This document shows, piece after piece, positions 42,501 through 52,350 of a stretch of DNA of 64,000 nucleotides. Both the position numbers and the translations under genes were made by a program. Under the pieces are notes generated by a model. The model was not told the DNA's origin. It worked only from the letters and a program-made list of their open reading frames with translations, and made no database searches. Each line of letters begins with the position of its first letter. Within the stretch, counting starts at the first letter, position 1. This DNA comes from Phoebastria nigripes (lineage: Eukaryota; Chordata; Aves; Procellariiformes; Diomedeidae): positions 506,408-570,407 of the forward strand of contig JAYKAV010003099.1 in the NCBI GenBank assembly GCA_035582835.1. The letters are read 5' to 3'.

Positions 42501-45500
42501 ATGTGGCTCTAGTCCTTGCTTGGATGCTGCCTAAGATTTTTTGGGGACTATCTAGGCCAGGCCTTAACTCTTTGTTTTAAGGGAGCTCTGCTTAGGCTAC
42601 TAAAGAGTAAGTCTTTTAAATTATCTGGGTTTTTTGGTTTTGGGTTGGGTTTTGGTGGGNTTTTTTGTTTGGTTGGTTGGTTTTTGGTTTTTGTTTTGTT
42701 TTTTTTCTTTTCTGGCTAGAAATTTTGGCCAGCTCTTTGGCATGTGCACTAGTTCCAGCCAGGCTGCCAGACATCTGGAAATCCTGGACAGATGGCCAAT
42801 TCTCATATACTGATCCACACTACACTGCAGGCTCAGACCACACAAGTGTCAGATCTCCTGCATATGCTTATCACCAAATGCCCGAGATGCATCCAGAGAC
42901 GCTGCTGTTTTCCATGCAGTGTTCAGTAATGCACAGGGTAAATCTGTTCAGTGTTCAGGCATGAAGAAGTAATTCTGTGCTTGAAAGCTTTCCTCCAACC
43001 CTTTTCAAACAGGATCAGTCATATAAGAGAGTATTTCTCTGTGCAAACTCTGCCTCATGTAGATAGTCTCTGCAGGTTTGTGTTGGGTTTCGCAACGTAC
43101 TAATTGATTCCATTCTGTTACGGCCTCAGAAAGGGCACTAGCAATAGCCTGGGAGAAAGCTGTGTGTAATGGTCAACTCATCTTTTTAATTGAAGTATTC
43201 AGGGTTTTCTTCTTCTTCTTTTTCTTTTTTTTTTTTTTTAAATGCTTTTTTGCAAAACCAAAATAAACCAGTAAATCTATAATCTGACCTGCTGCCTTTT
43301 CGTGGCTAGAGATTGACAGGAGATTGCATGTGCAAATTGGATTTAGATGCATGCATCAAAGTGGGCCGCTCCTCCTGCCCAGAGCCGCTTCTGGCAGAGG
43401 TGATGCCTGCGTGATCTGAACAGGCAGCAGGAGTAGGTACATACAGGAGATGTTCTGCACGTGAAAAATTCAGGGCCTTTACCATTTCAGATACATACGC
43501 TTAATGAACACTGGTTTGTTTGCTATCTGCTGTATGTGTTTTATTAGACTAAGCATGTTACAGTGGGTGTGTACGTATGAGATGGGTAAACTTTTCTCCC
43601 AATGTTGTCGCAGTTGCCCTTGCAGAATTTTTCCTCACTTGGAAGTTTGGATGTAATCAGAATTTTTTCTTTATTTTGTCTATTTTTAACAGAAACTGCA
43701 AGCTGAGTAACAGCAATTTTTCAATGGCTTGTGTAGATATCTTATATATTGATATCACAAGAAGGTGGAACAGCATGGGAATCGACCACAAAGAATCAGG
43801 TAACGCTATTTTGTATTTGAAGACTATGGAAGCTGTTTTTTTGTAGTTTTCGTAGCTCAAGCACACCTCAAACATTCAGTAAAAATAATGGGAACAAGGC
43901 ATGTACATCTGAGGCATGTACACGTACAAAAAATTCTTCTGTTTAGTTCCATGGCAGTTTTCCTTTAGCTATAGAATAGATCACTCTTAGTTTTCAATTT
44001 ATTTATTGGAACAAGTCTTCTGCAAGCCCCTTTTTATGGTTGCAATTTTGCATTTGTAATTCTTGTTGCTGTTTGCAGAGAAGCATTTAAAAACACTCCC
44101 CATGGAACCTCCAACTTAATTACAGTGTAAGAAGGTATGTCCATATTAGAGTAGCTTACATGGTCTAGCAAAAACCAGCCAAACAGAAAGCTATGCAGGA
44201 GGTAGAAATAAATATGCTTAACTTCTCTTTTTGATTTAGTTCTGTTCCCCAAAAAGGTTACTTTGGGGACAAAACTACCTGTATTACTTTTCCTTTCCCA
44301 GAGAGTTCTCCGTCCCCCGCCNAACAGTATACTCCCTTTTTTTGTCTTCATTGTCTTTGTGATAGGTAAGGGAAGGACAATAGGTTTCTGCACAAACTCG
44401 CACAGTGCTCGGCTATTAAATAGGCTCTTATTAAGGATGAGTAGCAGTGCTTTTTGCTACAAGCACCCCTTACTGGAAATTGTGCTCCTGTTTGTTCATA
44501 TGGGAGCATGAGTCAGTTAAGTCACTTTTAAACACTTTTACATCCAACTTGGATTGTAATGCTCAGTATAAGAGTGTACTCAGAATGGCTGAAAGGCTTT
44601 TATAAGAAATTCATCTAACCCCAACAAGGATTCACTTGTCCTGTGACTTCTTTCCTTCAGCTGGTCAGAGGCACCTTCTGCAGGAGGTGGCAGGTCCGTA
44701 CCACAGCGTGCCACTCCACTGAACAGCCTCTGGGAGAAACATTACAAGTCATTCATCTAAATCATTTACTTCTAACTTAGGAATATGCATTTAAATTAAA
44801 ATGCAGCACTTAAAGATGTTAGCCAAGAACAGAGGCTATGGGAAGTTGTTTGCTGAACAGCAGTAAGGATTTTCTACAGTTTTAAAGCCAAAAGGAAAAT
44901 GTTTATTAAAGTGTGTGACCTTATTCCCAGCTTCTGTGGTGATTTACTGTGTTACCATCACATATCTTCTTGATAGTGCAGTTGAGTGGTTGCAAAAATG
45001 AATGTAAATACTCTCCTATTACACAGATGCATTTAGAATATTAAACTATTACAAGAAATCCCTCACAATTTAATAAGAAGGCCAGAGGGAGCATTCCATC
45101 CATGTCTTTGGTTTTCTGTTTAAAATTTGATTACATTATTTGGTTATTTTTTCTGGATTTATACATAAACATGAAAGTCAGTTTCATCTCCTGAAAAAAC
45201 CAGATCTCTCTGCCCAAATCCTGACTGTAGAAATCACATTGTTCAGGCTGAAGTTACAAACTGTCTTCAGTTTACCTGTACCCATGGTAGAGTTCATCCA
45301 CATTCACTTCTTGGGCTTGTAAGACAGATTTTTCATAAATTCCTTTCAAAGGAAAACAAACTAATTGAAATGTCAGTGTTTTCTTCTTTTGTGAGTTTGG
45401 CTCTTATCTTCTGCTCACACTAAAGGGTAGGTGCTCTTAGATGTAATTACTTGCCCCACAGTGAGAAATGGTTGTAATAGCTTTGGGTCCACACTGATAA

Positions 45501-46909
45501 CCCTTGCACCCCAGAGCTGACTCTGTACGTGCAGATCAGCGAGATAACTTTCTGATGTAAATATTTTCTGTGTTGAAGTTTAGAAAAGATTTCTCTCAAC
45601 AAAAAAACTCTTCAAACCTAGTTTTTCTAAATGTTTGAATATATAATTTTTTCCTAAGTGGTAGCACACTATTGCTGCAGCATTAAAGGACTTGGCAGTA
45701 CGAGATGCTGGAGATAATACCAGGATGCTCCATTTTCTGCTACTTAATACAAATTGCATTTACATGTTTACCTGAGGTTGCTAAAGAAAATTACTTGCTT
45801 GTGAGAATAGGTGATTACTAAACATCAACAATGGGTTTCTTCTGTTGACTATCTTATGGACTTAGGTTTTTAAAGCAAACGTATTTGCTTCATAAATATT
45901 TCTGAAATATTATTGAGGTGTTCATATGGTAGCCATCACTAGGGCAGCAGAGTATTGCATGAGGAGCCCAGATCTACTTCTAAAAATCCCTACTGTGCAG
46001 CCCAGCTATAATCTTCAGTCTTTGCTTTAAAAATGTGTTTCCAGTTTTAAGTCTTGTTATTTGTCCAAGATCCCTATGTATGAGGCAAATATTTGTAAAA
46101 ATATGTTTGTAAAAGTTGGTCTTCAAGCATTTTTGCTTCAAACGATCACAGTCTGCCTTCTGTTGTCTTTTCCTGTGTTCTTAGGGTTGCTTGGGGGTGT
46201 GCACTAGCAGGTTTCTAGGCTGTATAGCCTGAGAATCTGTCCTCTGCAAGAAGAGGGAGGTTAATAACAATAATAGGGCATTCAGTTCTTCGGTCAGAAG
46301 ATGAGACATTTTGGAAAGTTCCAAAATATCTACATGCCTATTACGTGCTCAGCCTTATTAGCGAAAAGGAAGGTTTGCAGTTCTCAGTGAAATAATTAAG
46401 AACAAAGAGTGTTTCTCTGGCTAAAGAAATCATATTTGCATAAGGCATTTTTAAAAGCTTCATGAGCACCTGATCCATATATTTTAGATACCATTTTGTG
46501 AGGTGTTCACAATGAGTTGGTGAGTTTGTTATTGACGTTCATGAAGAAAACATATTGAAAATGAATAAACAGAAGAAAACCTTGCATAATTTGCTAGAGA
46601 AACAAACAGCCAACCTAGCCTTCAGTAGTGAATTACCTCCCCATCTGCTTTGGTCACATTTTTAGATCTGAGACAGTAATCTATCAAATAGCAGAGTTCA
46701 GAGATTATTTTCTTGTTATATTAATGGCCTAAATACACCATTTAATATATAACTTAATTTCTAAAATCGCTATGACATTTCTATATGAACTTAAGTCCAT
46801 AAATTTGGCAACTTCTCCGTAGCTTTTGTAAAATGTTGAATAATTTCAATTGCACTAATATTCTCATCTCAACCACAAGAAGTTGTTCCTGATGTCTTTG
46901 TTCCTGATG

Positions 46910-46946
<37 letters not shown>

Positions 46947-49835
46947 GAGCCATTTATAGCAGGGAAACAGCAGCTGGAATATTCTGGAAGGTTTTATACC
47001 ACTGCTTCTTGTGCCCGTCAAGGAGGATTGTCAAGGTTCCATTTCAATCAGTGTGGGATAAAGAAATCCACTTTGATGCCACTGGTATAAAGTAGCATGC
47101 TGGTCACAGCTGCAGCTGGCATCTTCCCAGAAATTGGTTCAAAATATATTTTTATATAAGAAGCTGAACATGGACATCAATGTATATATACTCCTGCATC
47201 TTTTTTAAAAAATGCTAAAATAGCAGAAGAATCAAAAGTCTCCAAGTTGAGACTGACTGTTGTATTTGTTATTCCACCCCCTAAAATACATCTGTAGTTC
47301 TCTCCTGCATAAACATCAAGAATCAGTGGTACACATAATAACTTGTGAGAGTGTGGTCAGGTATGACAGCAGTAAAATTATTTGTATATAACCTATGACA
47401 GCAGTAAAATTATTTGTATATAACCTTTTTTTGAATATTTGAACTTGCTTCAGAAATGTTAATGAAGCTTTTATTTGTATGAAATAGATAAGTATTATTT
47501 TGTTTTGCTTGAACATAGGTATCCTATAATATCCTGTAGAGTCTGTGTAGATGAAGTCAGATAAGGCAAAAGGAGAGTGAGTAAAATAGACTGTTCACAT
47601 GGCTGATAGAAGGAATAAATCCAGACCTAAGATTAGAAGGGAGAAAATGAAGGTATAGCGTGGAGGAGATGGAATGATTCATTATGTGTGAATTCCCGTA
47701 CTACTTTAGGTAGGTTAGGGTCACCTTAGTTTCACAGGCATGTAAAATTTGAGTATTTGCATTTAGCATTTCCGTGTGGGTATAAGTCATTTATGTGGTT
47801 AGCTGATAGACTTTCACTAGCAAAAATAATAGAAATGCAAGTGAATCTTCAAGCTTTCAGAAATTAAGAGATTTGTTGAGAGTTGCAATGAACCAGATGT
47901 TTTCTAGGTGTTAAAGCACAAAACCCCAACCATTTCTGTTGGCTTTGCGTTTGGCCCGCTCCCAGCTGTAACCAGTAACAGCTGTAACTGTTGCTGCTGT
48001 TGTAAAACAGCAGCTTCAACTTTTTTCATTAAATGCTTCACATGAGTGTCACTTATTGGGGAGAAAGTGTGTATGCTACCAAAGGTGCTTTCCCTGCCTG
48101 CAGGTCACCATGACTGATAAAATAATTTACTGAGCTGGCAGCTGCTGCTTTCAGATAGCCCAACAATTCCTTTGCAAGCTGTTTTACAGCCAAGATTGTA
48201 AGCAACCCCAGCTGCAGTCTTAGTTGAGAGAAATTATACTTCAGAATGTAATTGTAGTATTTTTCCAAAGGTGCCTTTCCTGCAGCATCAATAAGCCAAC
48301 ATTAAGTTAAAAAACCCAAACCTTTCAATATCTCATCCTAAAATAATCTTCTTAAGTATATATTCAAACTGGGAGAGCCAGTTAAAGCACAAAGCAGCTA
48401 TAACTGTTCCTTGTTGCTGGCATTCTGCAAAACCGATTATGGTCTGGCTTCTTAATTAAGAATTAAAGTAGGTATTACTTCAAGGTTTTAAATACAGTAA
48501 TTAGCGTTAATATGCAGCCCCTCTTTCCATTGGCTGTGGTAGTGTGTTATTAGTAAGATGTGATCAAACAGCACCTGAAGAGTCTGTTCTGCAGCATGTG
48601 GCTTCTGCGGGGTACTTTTGTTTGTGAGGGGGCAGAGCAGAGAGTTTTGTTATAGCAGAGAAATTTTTTGGCACTGCACCACTTTCCCTTCATACACACT
48701 TCAACTGTTTGTTTTTCATTCAGCTGAAACAAAACTACTATTGTAGAGTTACTGGGTATGGCTGAAAAAATGGTCTCTTTGCCTTCAAAAGGAAGGCTAA
48801 GGATTCATACCCGTCTTTGCAGAGGGAAAGCAACACTTCAAATAAACTCACTTCTGCGATAAGGTGATACTTGGTAATGGGGTTATCTTTATAGTGCTAC
48901 AGACTGAAATGCCATACTGTTTCAGTAGTTCTACATTTGAACTTTTGTTTTAGGTCCATCTCTAAAAATGCAAGGTTTAAATGACCCAATTCAGTTGCCG
49001 ATATAAACTTGTTTTTCTCTCCAGGTGGAGTGTTTTCCTTGAAGCTCAGTATGTTACTGTGTGTCTGATTTGGTTTCAACTTAGTATTTGAGGCAGCAGA
49101 AATCAAGGCTGATACTACATCAATTTAATTGTACAACGTCTTAAAATTGGTTGTTGCTGTTTGCCTCTGGATGCCAGGCTGCTGGTCAGGCTGATGTCTG
49201 TAAAACCAGAAGTAGCCCCAGTGATAGAGAGTATCACCTGTCTGCACCCCAGCCTGCGCTTACCCTGTACTGAAACGCTAAATGAGCTCATGTGCGTGTT
49301 ACATACAAATAAAACCTTGTCTTTTGGTTTTTGAAGGACAGGCAATTTCTTTTCCTAGTGAGCATTCTAGATGGCTGCTGTTTAAATTAAAAGATGTTAA
49401 CTAACATGATTGTATGTGTCCACACCCAGCACGTACACATTTGACCTTGGTCCTAAAGAAACAAGAGATATTATTATGTTTAAAGAATGCAGTTTGCTAG
49501 AGAACACTGTGCTATGAATCTCCTATAAACACCTTCTCCTTGCAGGAATGTGTTTGCAAGCCTTTGTCGAAGCTTTCTTCTGCCTGGCTCAGAAAAAATA
49601 CAAGTCCCTCCCACTTCACGAGCAAGTGGCATCGCTGATCGATTTTTGTGAGTATCATCTGGCTGCCCTGGATGAAAAGCGCCTGGTTTGTGGCCGTGGG
49701 ATCGTGGAGCGCCGAAGTGCAGTAGTTCCTTGTCAGACAGATGGGCTTCACCTTACACCAGCTGCACATACACCCCTCCTGAATCGCATGGCCACAGCTA
49801 GTAAATTTGCAGATTATAGAAATCATCGCTATTAA
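4634..49835 (+). CDS. TTLL11: Tubulin polyglutamylase TTLL11, C-terminal 558 codons in eight exons (5' end outside window)
   Basis: This enzyme ligates glutamates in side chains on tubulin tails, using ATP; the family acts on axonemal, neuronal and spindle microtubules. The CDS joins 4634-4730, 6529-6662, 14729-15304, 15909-16004, 16526-16644, 40953-41210, 43693-43799 and 49546-49835. All introns are GT-AG and phases agree throughout, giving 1677 nt. Numbering residues from the first visible codon, the ATP-grasp elements are KPDGGCQGDG (95-104), QEYI (128-131), KFDIRLYV (141-148), HLTNYS (187-192) and LLEVNANPS (285-293), with likely Mg-binding Asp274, Glu287 and Asn289. The protein matches vertebrate TTLL11 from memory almost throughout; only the linker near residues 335-365 and the last 45 residues look divergent. 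The frame is intact, so the gene looks functional. About 200 or more N-terminal residues and the promoter lie upstream of the window. Confidence 0.97.
4731..6528 (+). other. TTLL11: TTLL11 intron between first and second visible exons
   Basis: This 1.8-kb AT-rich intron starts gtacct and ends cccag. I see no repeat, RNA gene or coding remnant that can be supported. One N lies near 5864. Confidence 0.9.
6529..6662 (+). CDS. TTLL11: TTLL11 second visible coding exon (residues 33-77)
   Basis: It encodes MTEMVRKITLSRAVRTMQ through LPEEFPLFVAE, a TTLL11-specific match in the early ligase domain. The acceptor is tttttcccag|GC and the donor is GCTGAG|gtagat. At 134 nt it starts in phase 1 and ends in phase 0. 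The open frame continues into the intron, but the strong donor and the residues encoded by the next exon (VRMMKDSDPSWKP) fix the boundary. Confidence 0.95.
9884..9936. repeat. Perfect 22-bp inverted repeat (hairpin, 9-nt loop)
   Basis: The arm at 9884-9905 is the exact reverse complement of 9915-9936, separated by the 9-base loop aataatacc. A further partial copy of the arm (tggactagaaaa) follows at 9939. The stem is shorter than a typical animal pre-miRNA. It is probably a recent inverted duplication, because no arm base has diverged. Confidence 0.93.
12480..12537. repeat. 58-base poly-T homopolymer
   Basis: An uninterrupted T run lies in the sense strand of the TTLL11 intron, followed by aatttttacttttttt. 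It could be the poly(A) end of a minus-strand insertion, but nothing recognisable lies on its right. A run this long may also be misassembled. Confidence 0.9.
14729..15304 (+). CDS. TTLL11: TTLL11 third visible coding exon, main ATP-grasp catalytic exon (residues 78-269)
   Basis: This is the largest coding exon, 576 nt with both ends in phase 0. It carries most of the catalytic core: the ATP-binding loop KPDGGCQGDG with Lys95, the QEYI segment that contacts the adenine in TTL-family structures, Asp143 and Arg145 in KFDIRLYV, Arg168 in the SRF segment, and HLTNYS. The acceptor is tccttctag|GTT and the donor is TTCCAG|gtaggt. A change between exonic and intronic composition is visible at both borders. 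Confidence 0.98.
15305..15908 (+). other. TTLL11: TTLL11 short intron between third and fourth visible exons
   Basis: The 604-bp intron runs from gtaggt to gcacag. Nothing else was seen in it. Confidence 0.93.
15909..16004 (+). CDS. TTLL11: TTLL11 fourth visible coding exon, Mg-binding end of the catalytic core (residues 270-301)
   Basis: The 96-nt exon encodes ILGFDILLMKNLKP followed by LLEVNANPSMRIEHEQE. Asp274 (in GFDILL), Glu287 and Asn289 (in EVNANPS) are the metal-binding positions typical of ATP-grasp ligases. The acceptor is gcacag|ATT and the donor GAG|gtaaga. It lies only about 0.6 kb after the previous exon. Confidence 0.96.
16005..16525 (+). other. TTLL11: TTLL11 short intron between fourth and fifth visible exons
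   Basis: The 521-bp AT-rich intron runs from gtaaga to ttaaag. Nothing else was seen in it. Confidence 0.93.
16526..16644 (+). CDS. TTLL11: TTLL11 fifth visible coding exon (residues 302-341)
   Basis: It encodes LSPGVFENVPSPVDEEVKVA, then a helix and a basic KKKRK tail. The acceptor is tttaaag|CTT and the donor GTCCA|gtaagt, leaving phase 2. The start continues the HEQE residues of the previous exon as in other vertebrate TTLL11 proteins. The basic end opens the linker that varies most between species. Confidence 0.95.
20290..20420 (+). repeat. Probable ancient CR1-related fragment
   Basis: The stretch with ggattttaaggc, then gatcattgcgatcatcc and ctggaacaaacac resembles the 3' part of old amniote CR1-like elements (attttaagg, atcattatgatcatct, then a cysteine-rich-looking stretch). 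It was matched only from memory and is very diverged. Confidence 0.4.
24312..24354. repeat. Perfect 15-bp inverted repeat (hairpin, 13-nt loop)
   Basis: The arm tatttttgaagaaac (24312-24326) pairs exactly with gtttcttcaaaaata (24340-24354). The AT-rich stem lies inside an intron. No function is evident. Confidence 0.85.
24455..24610 (+). repeat. MIR-type SINE fragment
   Basis: The order actgggacata, gttcctgattcggcc, ctctgtgacctttagac and cattttcattctgtgaaaag follows the central core of amniote MIR (ttcctggctctgcc, tgtgtgaccttgggc, agtttccccatctgtaaaa). The copy is on the + strand and strongly diverged. Confidence 0.72.
26170..26610. repeat. Fragments of an ancient amniote interspersed repeat
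   Basis: Two short blocks, aggagtcccattgacttca (about 26186-26204) and acttaagtgcatacttaagt (about 26565-26584), resemble motifs of an old repeat seen in reptile and bird genomes (agtcccattgacttcaatgg and agcacatgcttaagtgcttt). The middle part is unrecognisable. The family name is unknown to me. Confidence 0.38.
31136..31330 (+). repeat. Unclassified diverged repeat, copy 1
   Basis: About 190 bp aligns end to end, in the same orientation, with 35219-35402. Shared blocks include aaagataag, aagcttt-ttaaaatt-aaattct, and agaaattaatgtattg near the 3' end. Similarity stops on both sides. It could be an old interspersed element or an old local duplication. Confidence 0.6.
32947..34410 (-). pseudogene. 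Probable processed retrocopy of an unidentified gene (3' poly(A) at left)
   Basis: On the minus strand an open frame of 105 codons (33315 to 32998) ends in TAA. AATAAA follows at 32993-32988, and 16 bases later comes an A-run of about 25 (32971-32947, one N). This is the 3' end of a polyadenylated message. Upstream, coding-like segments continue in shifting frames: about 33475-33350, 33780-33575, 33958-33804, 34200-34010, and a 75-codon frame at 34409-34182, all interrupted by stops and frameshifts. I do not recognise the parent protein. A short 26-base 3' UTR is odd and may mean the last frame is itself shifted. The 5' limit and target duplications were not found. A chance association of an open frame with a T-run remains possible. 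Confidence 0.5.
35219..35402 (+). repeat. Unclassified diverged repeat, copy 2
   Basis: It is the partner of 31136-31330 in the same orientation, 4.1 kb away. It shares aaagataag, aagctttattaaaattg and agaaattaatgtattgagg. The two copies differ at many positions and by small gaps, so the duplication is old. Confidence 0.6.
35960..36075 (+). repeat. Possible degenerate MIR core
   Basis: The phrase tgtatgacccttggggagtt followed by atgtcatccacctcaccc resembles the MIR core (tgtgtgaccttgggcaagtcacttaacctc). The rest does not align by eye. Confidence 0.3.
38602..38623. repeat. Two perfect 11-bp tandem units
   Basis: The unit ttgtgtaacag occurs twice, 13 bases after an 18-base T run (38571-38588). 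Confidence 0.85.
40953..41210 (+). CDS. TTLL11: TTLL11 sixth visible coding exon, linker plus C-terminal helical region (residues 341-427)
   Basis: The first 30 or so residues form an acidic, poorly conserved linker. They are followed by CLKQVFPKYAKQFNYLRLVD and a segment ending TKLGPTGFRTFIR, both closely matching TTLL11. The acceptor is gtgctacag|G, which completes a Gln codon split across the 24.3-kb intron. The donor is ATAAG|gttagt, phase 2. The conserved part is basic and, by analogy with related glutamylases, may help grip the microtubule; that is inference. Confidence 0.95.
41211..43692 (+). other. TTLL11: TTLL11 intron between sixth and seventh visible exons
   Basis: This 2.5-kb intron includes a G/T-rich tract at 42626-42712 with one N, and a pyrimidine tract near 43206-43240. 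No coding or RNA gene was seen. Confidence 0.92.
42626..42712 (+). repeat. G/T-rich low-complexity tract
   Basis: The sense strand has runs of G separated by T runs (gggttttttggttttggg, gggttttggtggg, ggttggttgg). Four GGG runs in about 33 bases make it a weak G-quadruplex candidate. The N at 42660 shows sequencing difficulty. Confidence 0.85.
43693..43799 (+). CDS. TTLL11: TTLL11 seventh visible coding exon (residues 427-463)
   Basis: It encodes a Ser-rich start (CKLSNSNFSMACVD) and then ILYIDITRRWNSM, a well-conserved TTLL11 segment, ending HKESG. The acceptor is tttttaacag|A and the donor AATCAG|gtaacg. Length is 107 nt, phase 2 to phase 1. The split Arg and Gly codons at its two ends agree with the neighbouring exons. 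Confidence 0.95.
46884..46945. repeat. 15-bp tandem pair followed by a 34-base poly-T run
   Basis: The unit tgttcctgatgtctt occurs at 46884-46898 and 46899-46913, running straight into T34 (46912-46945). On the minus strand the A-run is preceded by tataaa ten bases before it, but no coding remnant lies upstream. Confidence 0.85.
47362..47425. repeat. Perfect 32-bp tandem duplication
   Basis: Units 47362-47393 and 47394-47425 are identical, each beginning tatgacagcagtaaaa and ending gtatataacc. The lack of divergence points to a recent duplication or an assembly artefact. Confidence 0.92.
49546..49835 (+). CDS. TTLL11: TTLL11 last coding exon (residues 463-558 and stop)
   Basis: It begins GMCLQAFVEAFFCLAQ and continues with LPLHEQVASLIDFCEYHL and DEKRLVCGRG, all TTLL11 signatures. 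After LVCGRG the remaining 45 residues (ending KFADYRNHRY and TAA at 49833-49835) do not resemble the human C terminus I remember, so this tail is lineage-specific or belongs to another isoform. The acceptor is ccttgcag|GA. Confidence 0.95.
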
Positions 49836-52350
49836 CGGTGCTAATTCACCAGGACAGAACTGAGAATTAATCCCCAGATATGTACGTGTACTGCAGGAGG
49901 AGGGACAGACTCTTGAAATTCTTCATCTGATAGTCACAATTATTTATTTCAGCTTTTTTTATTTACGCTCTTCAAAAAGTCTACTGCAAGCTCCCATTCT
50001 CAAATAATGATCCTGGCAATGGCTATTTATTTACCTCTCTGTTGGACCTACAGTACACCTCATGTGACAAACTGTGCTTTCATCCCGAGTGTATAGAAAA
50101 CCATGTGTGAAGACAAGGACCAAAATACAGTGGGATGATAACCAGCATCATGGGATTGGTTGCACTGATCGAGAGGCACACTCATATCAAAGGAATTATA
50201 TTGCTTTGTATGCACTGGTTGTATCATGGAGACCAAGTAAGGAGAGCTGCAGTCCCAAGTACCAGTTGCGGACTTTGGAAAACCGAAACCTGGAATTACG
50301 TTTGTGGTTGGACTTCAGGCTTTGACCCTCTTCTTTCCGTGGCTTGGACTGTACATGTTGGAATCAATACAGATTTGGTCATTGTCTATGTACTTATTTT
50401 TTAAAGTCAGTCTTAAATTACTGAAATCCTATTTTGGCTTCTACTTCTTTGTACATGTCTTTGCCATGACAAGTACTGTTAATTTTTTAAAGAAAAACTA
50501 AAGATGTTTATCCTTTTGCTTCCACAGAACCAATAAGCTCACACTTATTCACAGAAAAAATTTACTTCATTAAGTCAAATTTGGTGAATCAAGTGGTGGT
50601 TTTGTCTTCAGGTACTAAGCAGTGCTTCTGCAAAAAGCTTTACAGTGTAAAGGCCTAAGAGTTCATTTAAATTCCAGTGAAACCAATCCTGTCACTGACT
50701 TTAGGCTAAACTAACTGTATTCTAGGTTTGCTTATTTTTTGCCTTTTGCGTGTTTGTTACCCTATTTGGACCTGCAGTAACATCTAGAGCAGATTTTTTT
50801 TGTCTTTGCACATAGTCTTCATTTTTTCCCTTAAATAACAGTATAACTGTACAAATTAGATCTATATTATTTAACAGGATATTTTGTCAAGAATGCTGGA
50901 CTATACTGCTGGAGCTGTACAGAGTAGTCTTTATTTTTCAAGAAATGAACCATGACTTCCGTAATCACACTCTTCTTGCAGGGGCCTAAGCAGAACATGA
51001 GACTGGCTGAAAGGACATGAAAACCTTGGAACTTCAGGGCTGTTCAGTCAAATTCTTTTCAGTCTCATATTTTATTACAATAATGTATGTCTACATCTGA
51101 ATTTGATTTTCCTCCTTTGTTCTATTCTTTAATGTTAATGAATCTACTTATGTTCTAGTGTTCTTCATGCTGTCAAAAATCGCAAAGCTGTAAGAGGGCA
51201 CAGCGTCTGGGCATTTAGGTTTGAACTGGAGAAAATTACCTGAGCTTGGTATCTACATGTTCCCATGGCTGGTGTATCAGAAACGTGACCTTACAGGAAG
51301 CACACTGTCAGTGCAGAGGGAGTCCACCCATTTCATGTCATGGACTAAATGCACACGTGGTATTGAGTGAGTTTTTACTTCAGGAAAAGCTTAGAGTTCT
51401 TTTTCCTGATGTTCGTTTTAAGCAGCATGCATTTTTCCTAAGTGGCAATCGACAGCATGGCAATACAATGCAGAGGTCAAGCTGAGCCCATGAGAAACTA
51501 ATACCTAGCATGTGTTAATATCAGATGTGGGCATCCCTTCTTCTCTTTGTCTTTTTCTGTAACACCAATAAGAGTCGTAGTAGATGATCTCTTTTAGTTC
51601 AACGGCTAGACTGTTTGAAATTTTATGTATTGTACGTAACAGGACAATTGTAGANTAATGCCACTGCCCTCAGCCCTGTTTAAGTTTCATAAAGATTATT
51701 GCAGTATGAAGATAAAATACCAAACTCCAAGGTCTGGCATCTGTCAGAACAAATGAAGCTGAAAGGGTCATTTTTCTCACAATTTCATTGTAATATATTT
51801 GAAGACATTCACAAGTTGAAAAATGGTTACTTCTCCTTTTGTGACATCTGACATTTGTCTTGCGATTGGCAGTGTGTTACTAGAAAATAGCTTACAGTTT
51901 CTCTCATCTTGTGATTGATGTCCTGTGAAGACGGAGTTATAGAAGAGTCAGATTTGAAATGCTACAACTGCCAATGCCTTTCCCTACAGCTTTCAAGTAG
52001 TACAATCTATGGCCTAAAACATCTGGGTTTTACTATTGTATAAGCTACCCTGATATCAGTGGAATAAATTAACTGTTGTATTTAATGAACACTGGTAAGA
52101 TCTCTCTATTTTGGAGATCTTTATAGTCTCTGGATCTAATACAGATTTTTATAGCCTGTGCATGCACAGGCTGATGCAGTATGCCCTGTTTATCTCGCAC
52201 TTCAAATATGAAGGGTCCCTTGTAGAATAGTCAAAATACTCAATTATCTGCCTCTAGTAATCCAGTGTTCATGTATTTATATAATTGGAAAATTGAATGC
52301 CATATTATTCTCAGGGCGAGGAGGGGAATAAAACAGGAGTGTACTTTAGA
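49836..52350 (+). other. TTLL11: Probable TTLL11 3' UTR (end not fixed)
   Basis: AT-rich sequence follows the stop codon without coding potential. Candidate AATAAA signals lie at 52063-52068, 52327-52332 and 52742-52747. None can be chosen from the sequence alone, so the end given is nominal. TTTATTT-type elements near 49945 are typical of vertebrate 3' UTRs. Confidence 0.5.
52063..52068 (+). terminator. Candidate TTLL11 polyadenylation signal AATAAA
   Basis: This is the first canonical AATAAA after the stop codon, followed within 20 bases by tgttgta. Two more signals lie downstream, so use of this one is uncertain. Confidence 0.35.

Larger units (their letters stand above)
43800..49545 (+). 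other. TTLL11: TTLL11 last intron
   Basis: This 5.7-kb AT-rich intron contains a 15-bp tandem pair and a T34 run at 46884-46945, and a perfect 32-bp tandem pair at 47362-47425. No coding segment can be supported. Confidence 0.92.
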
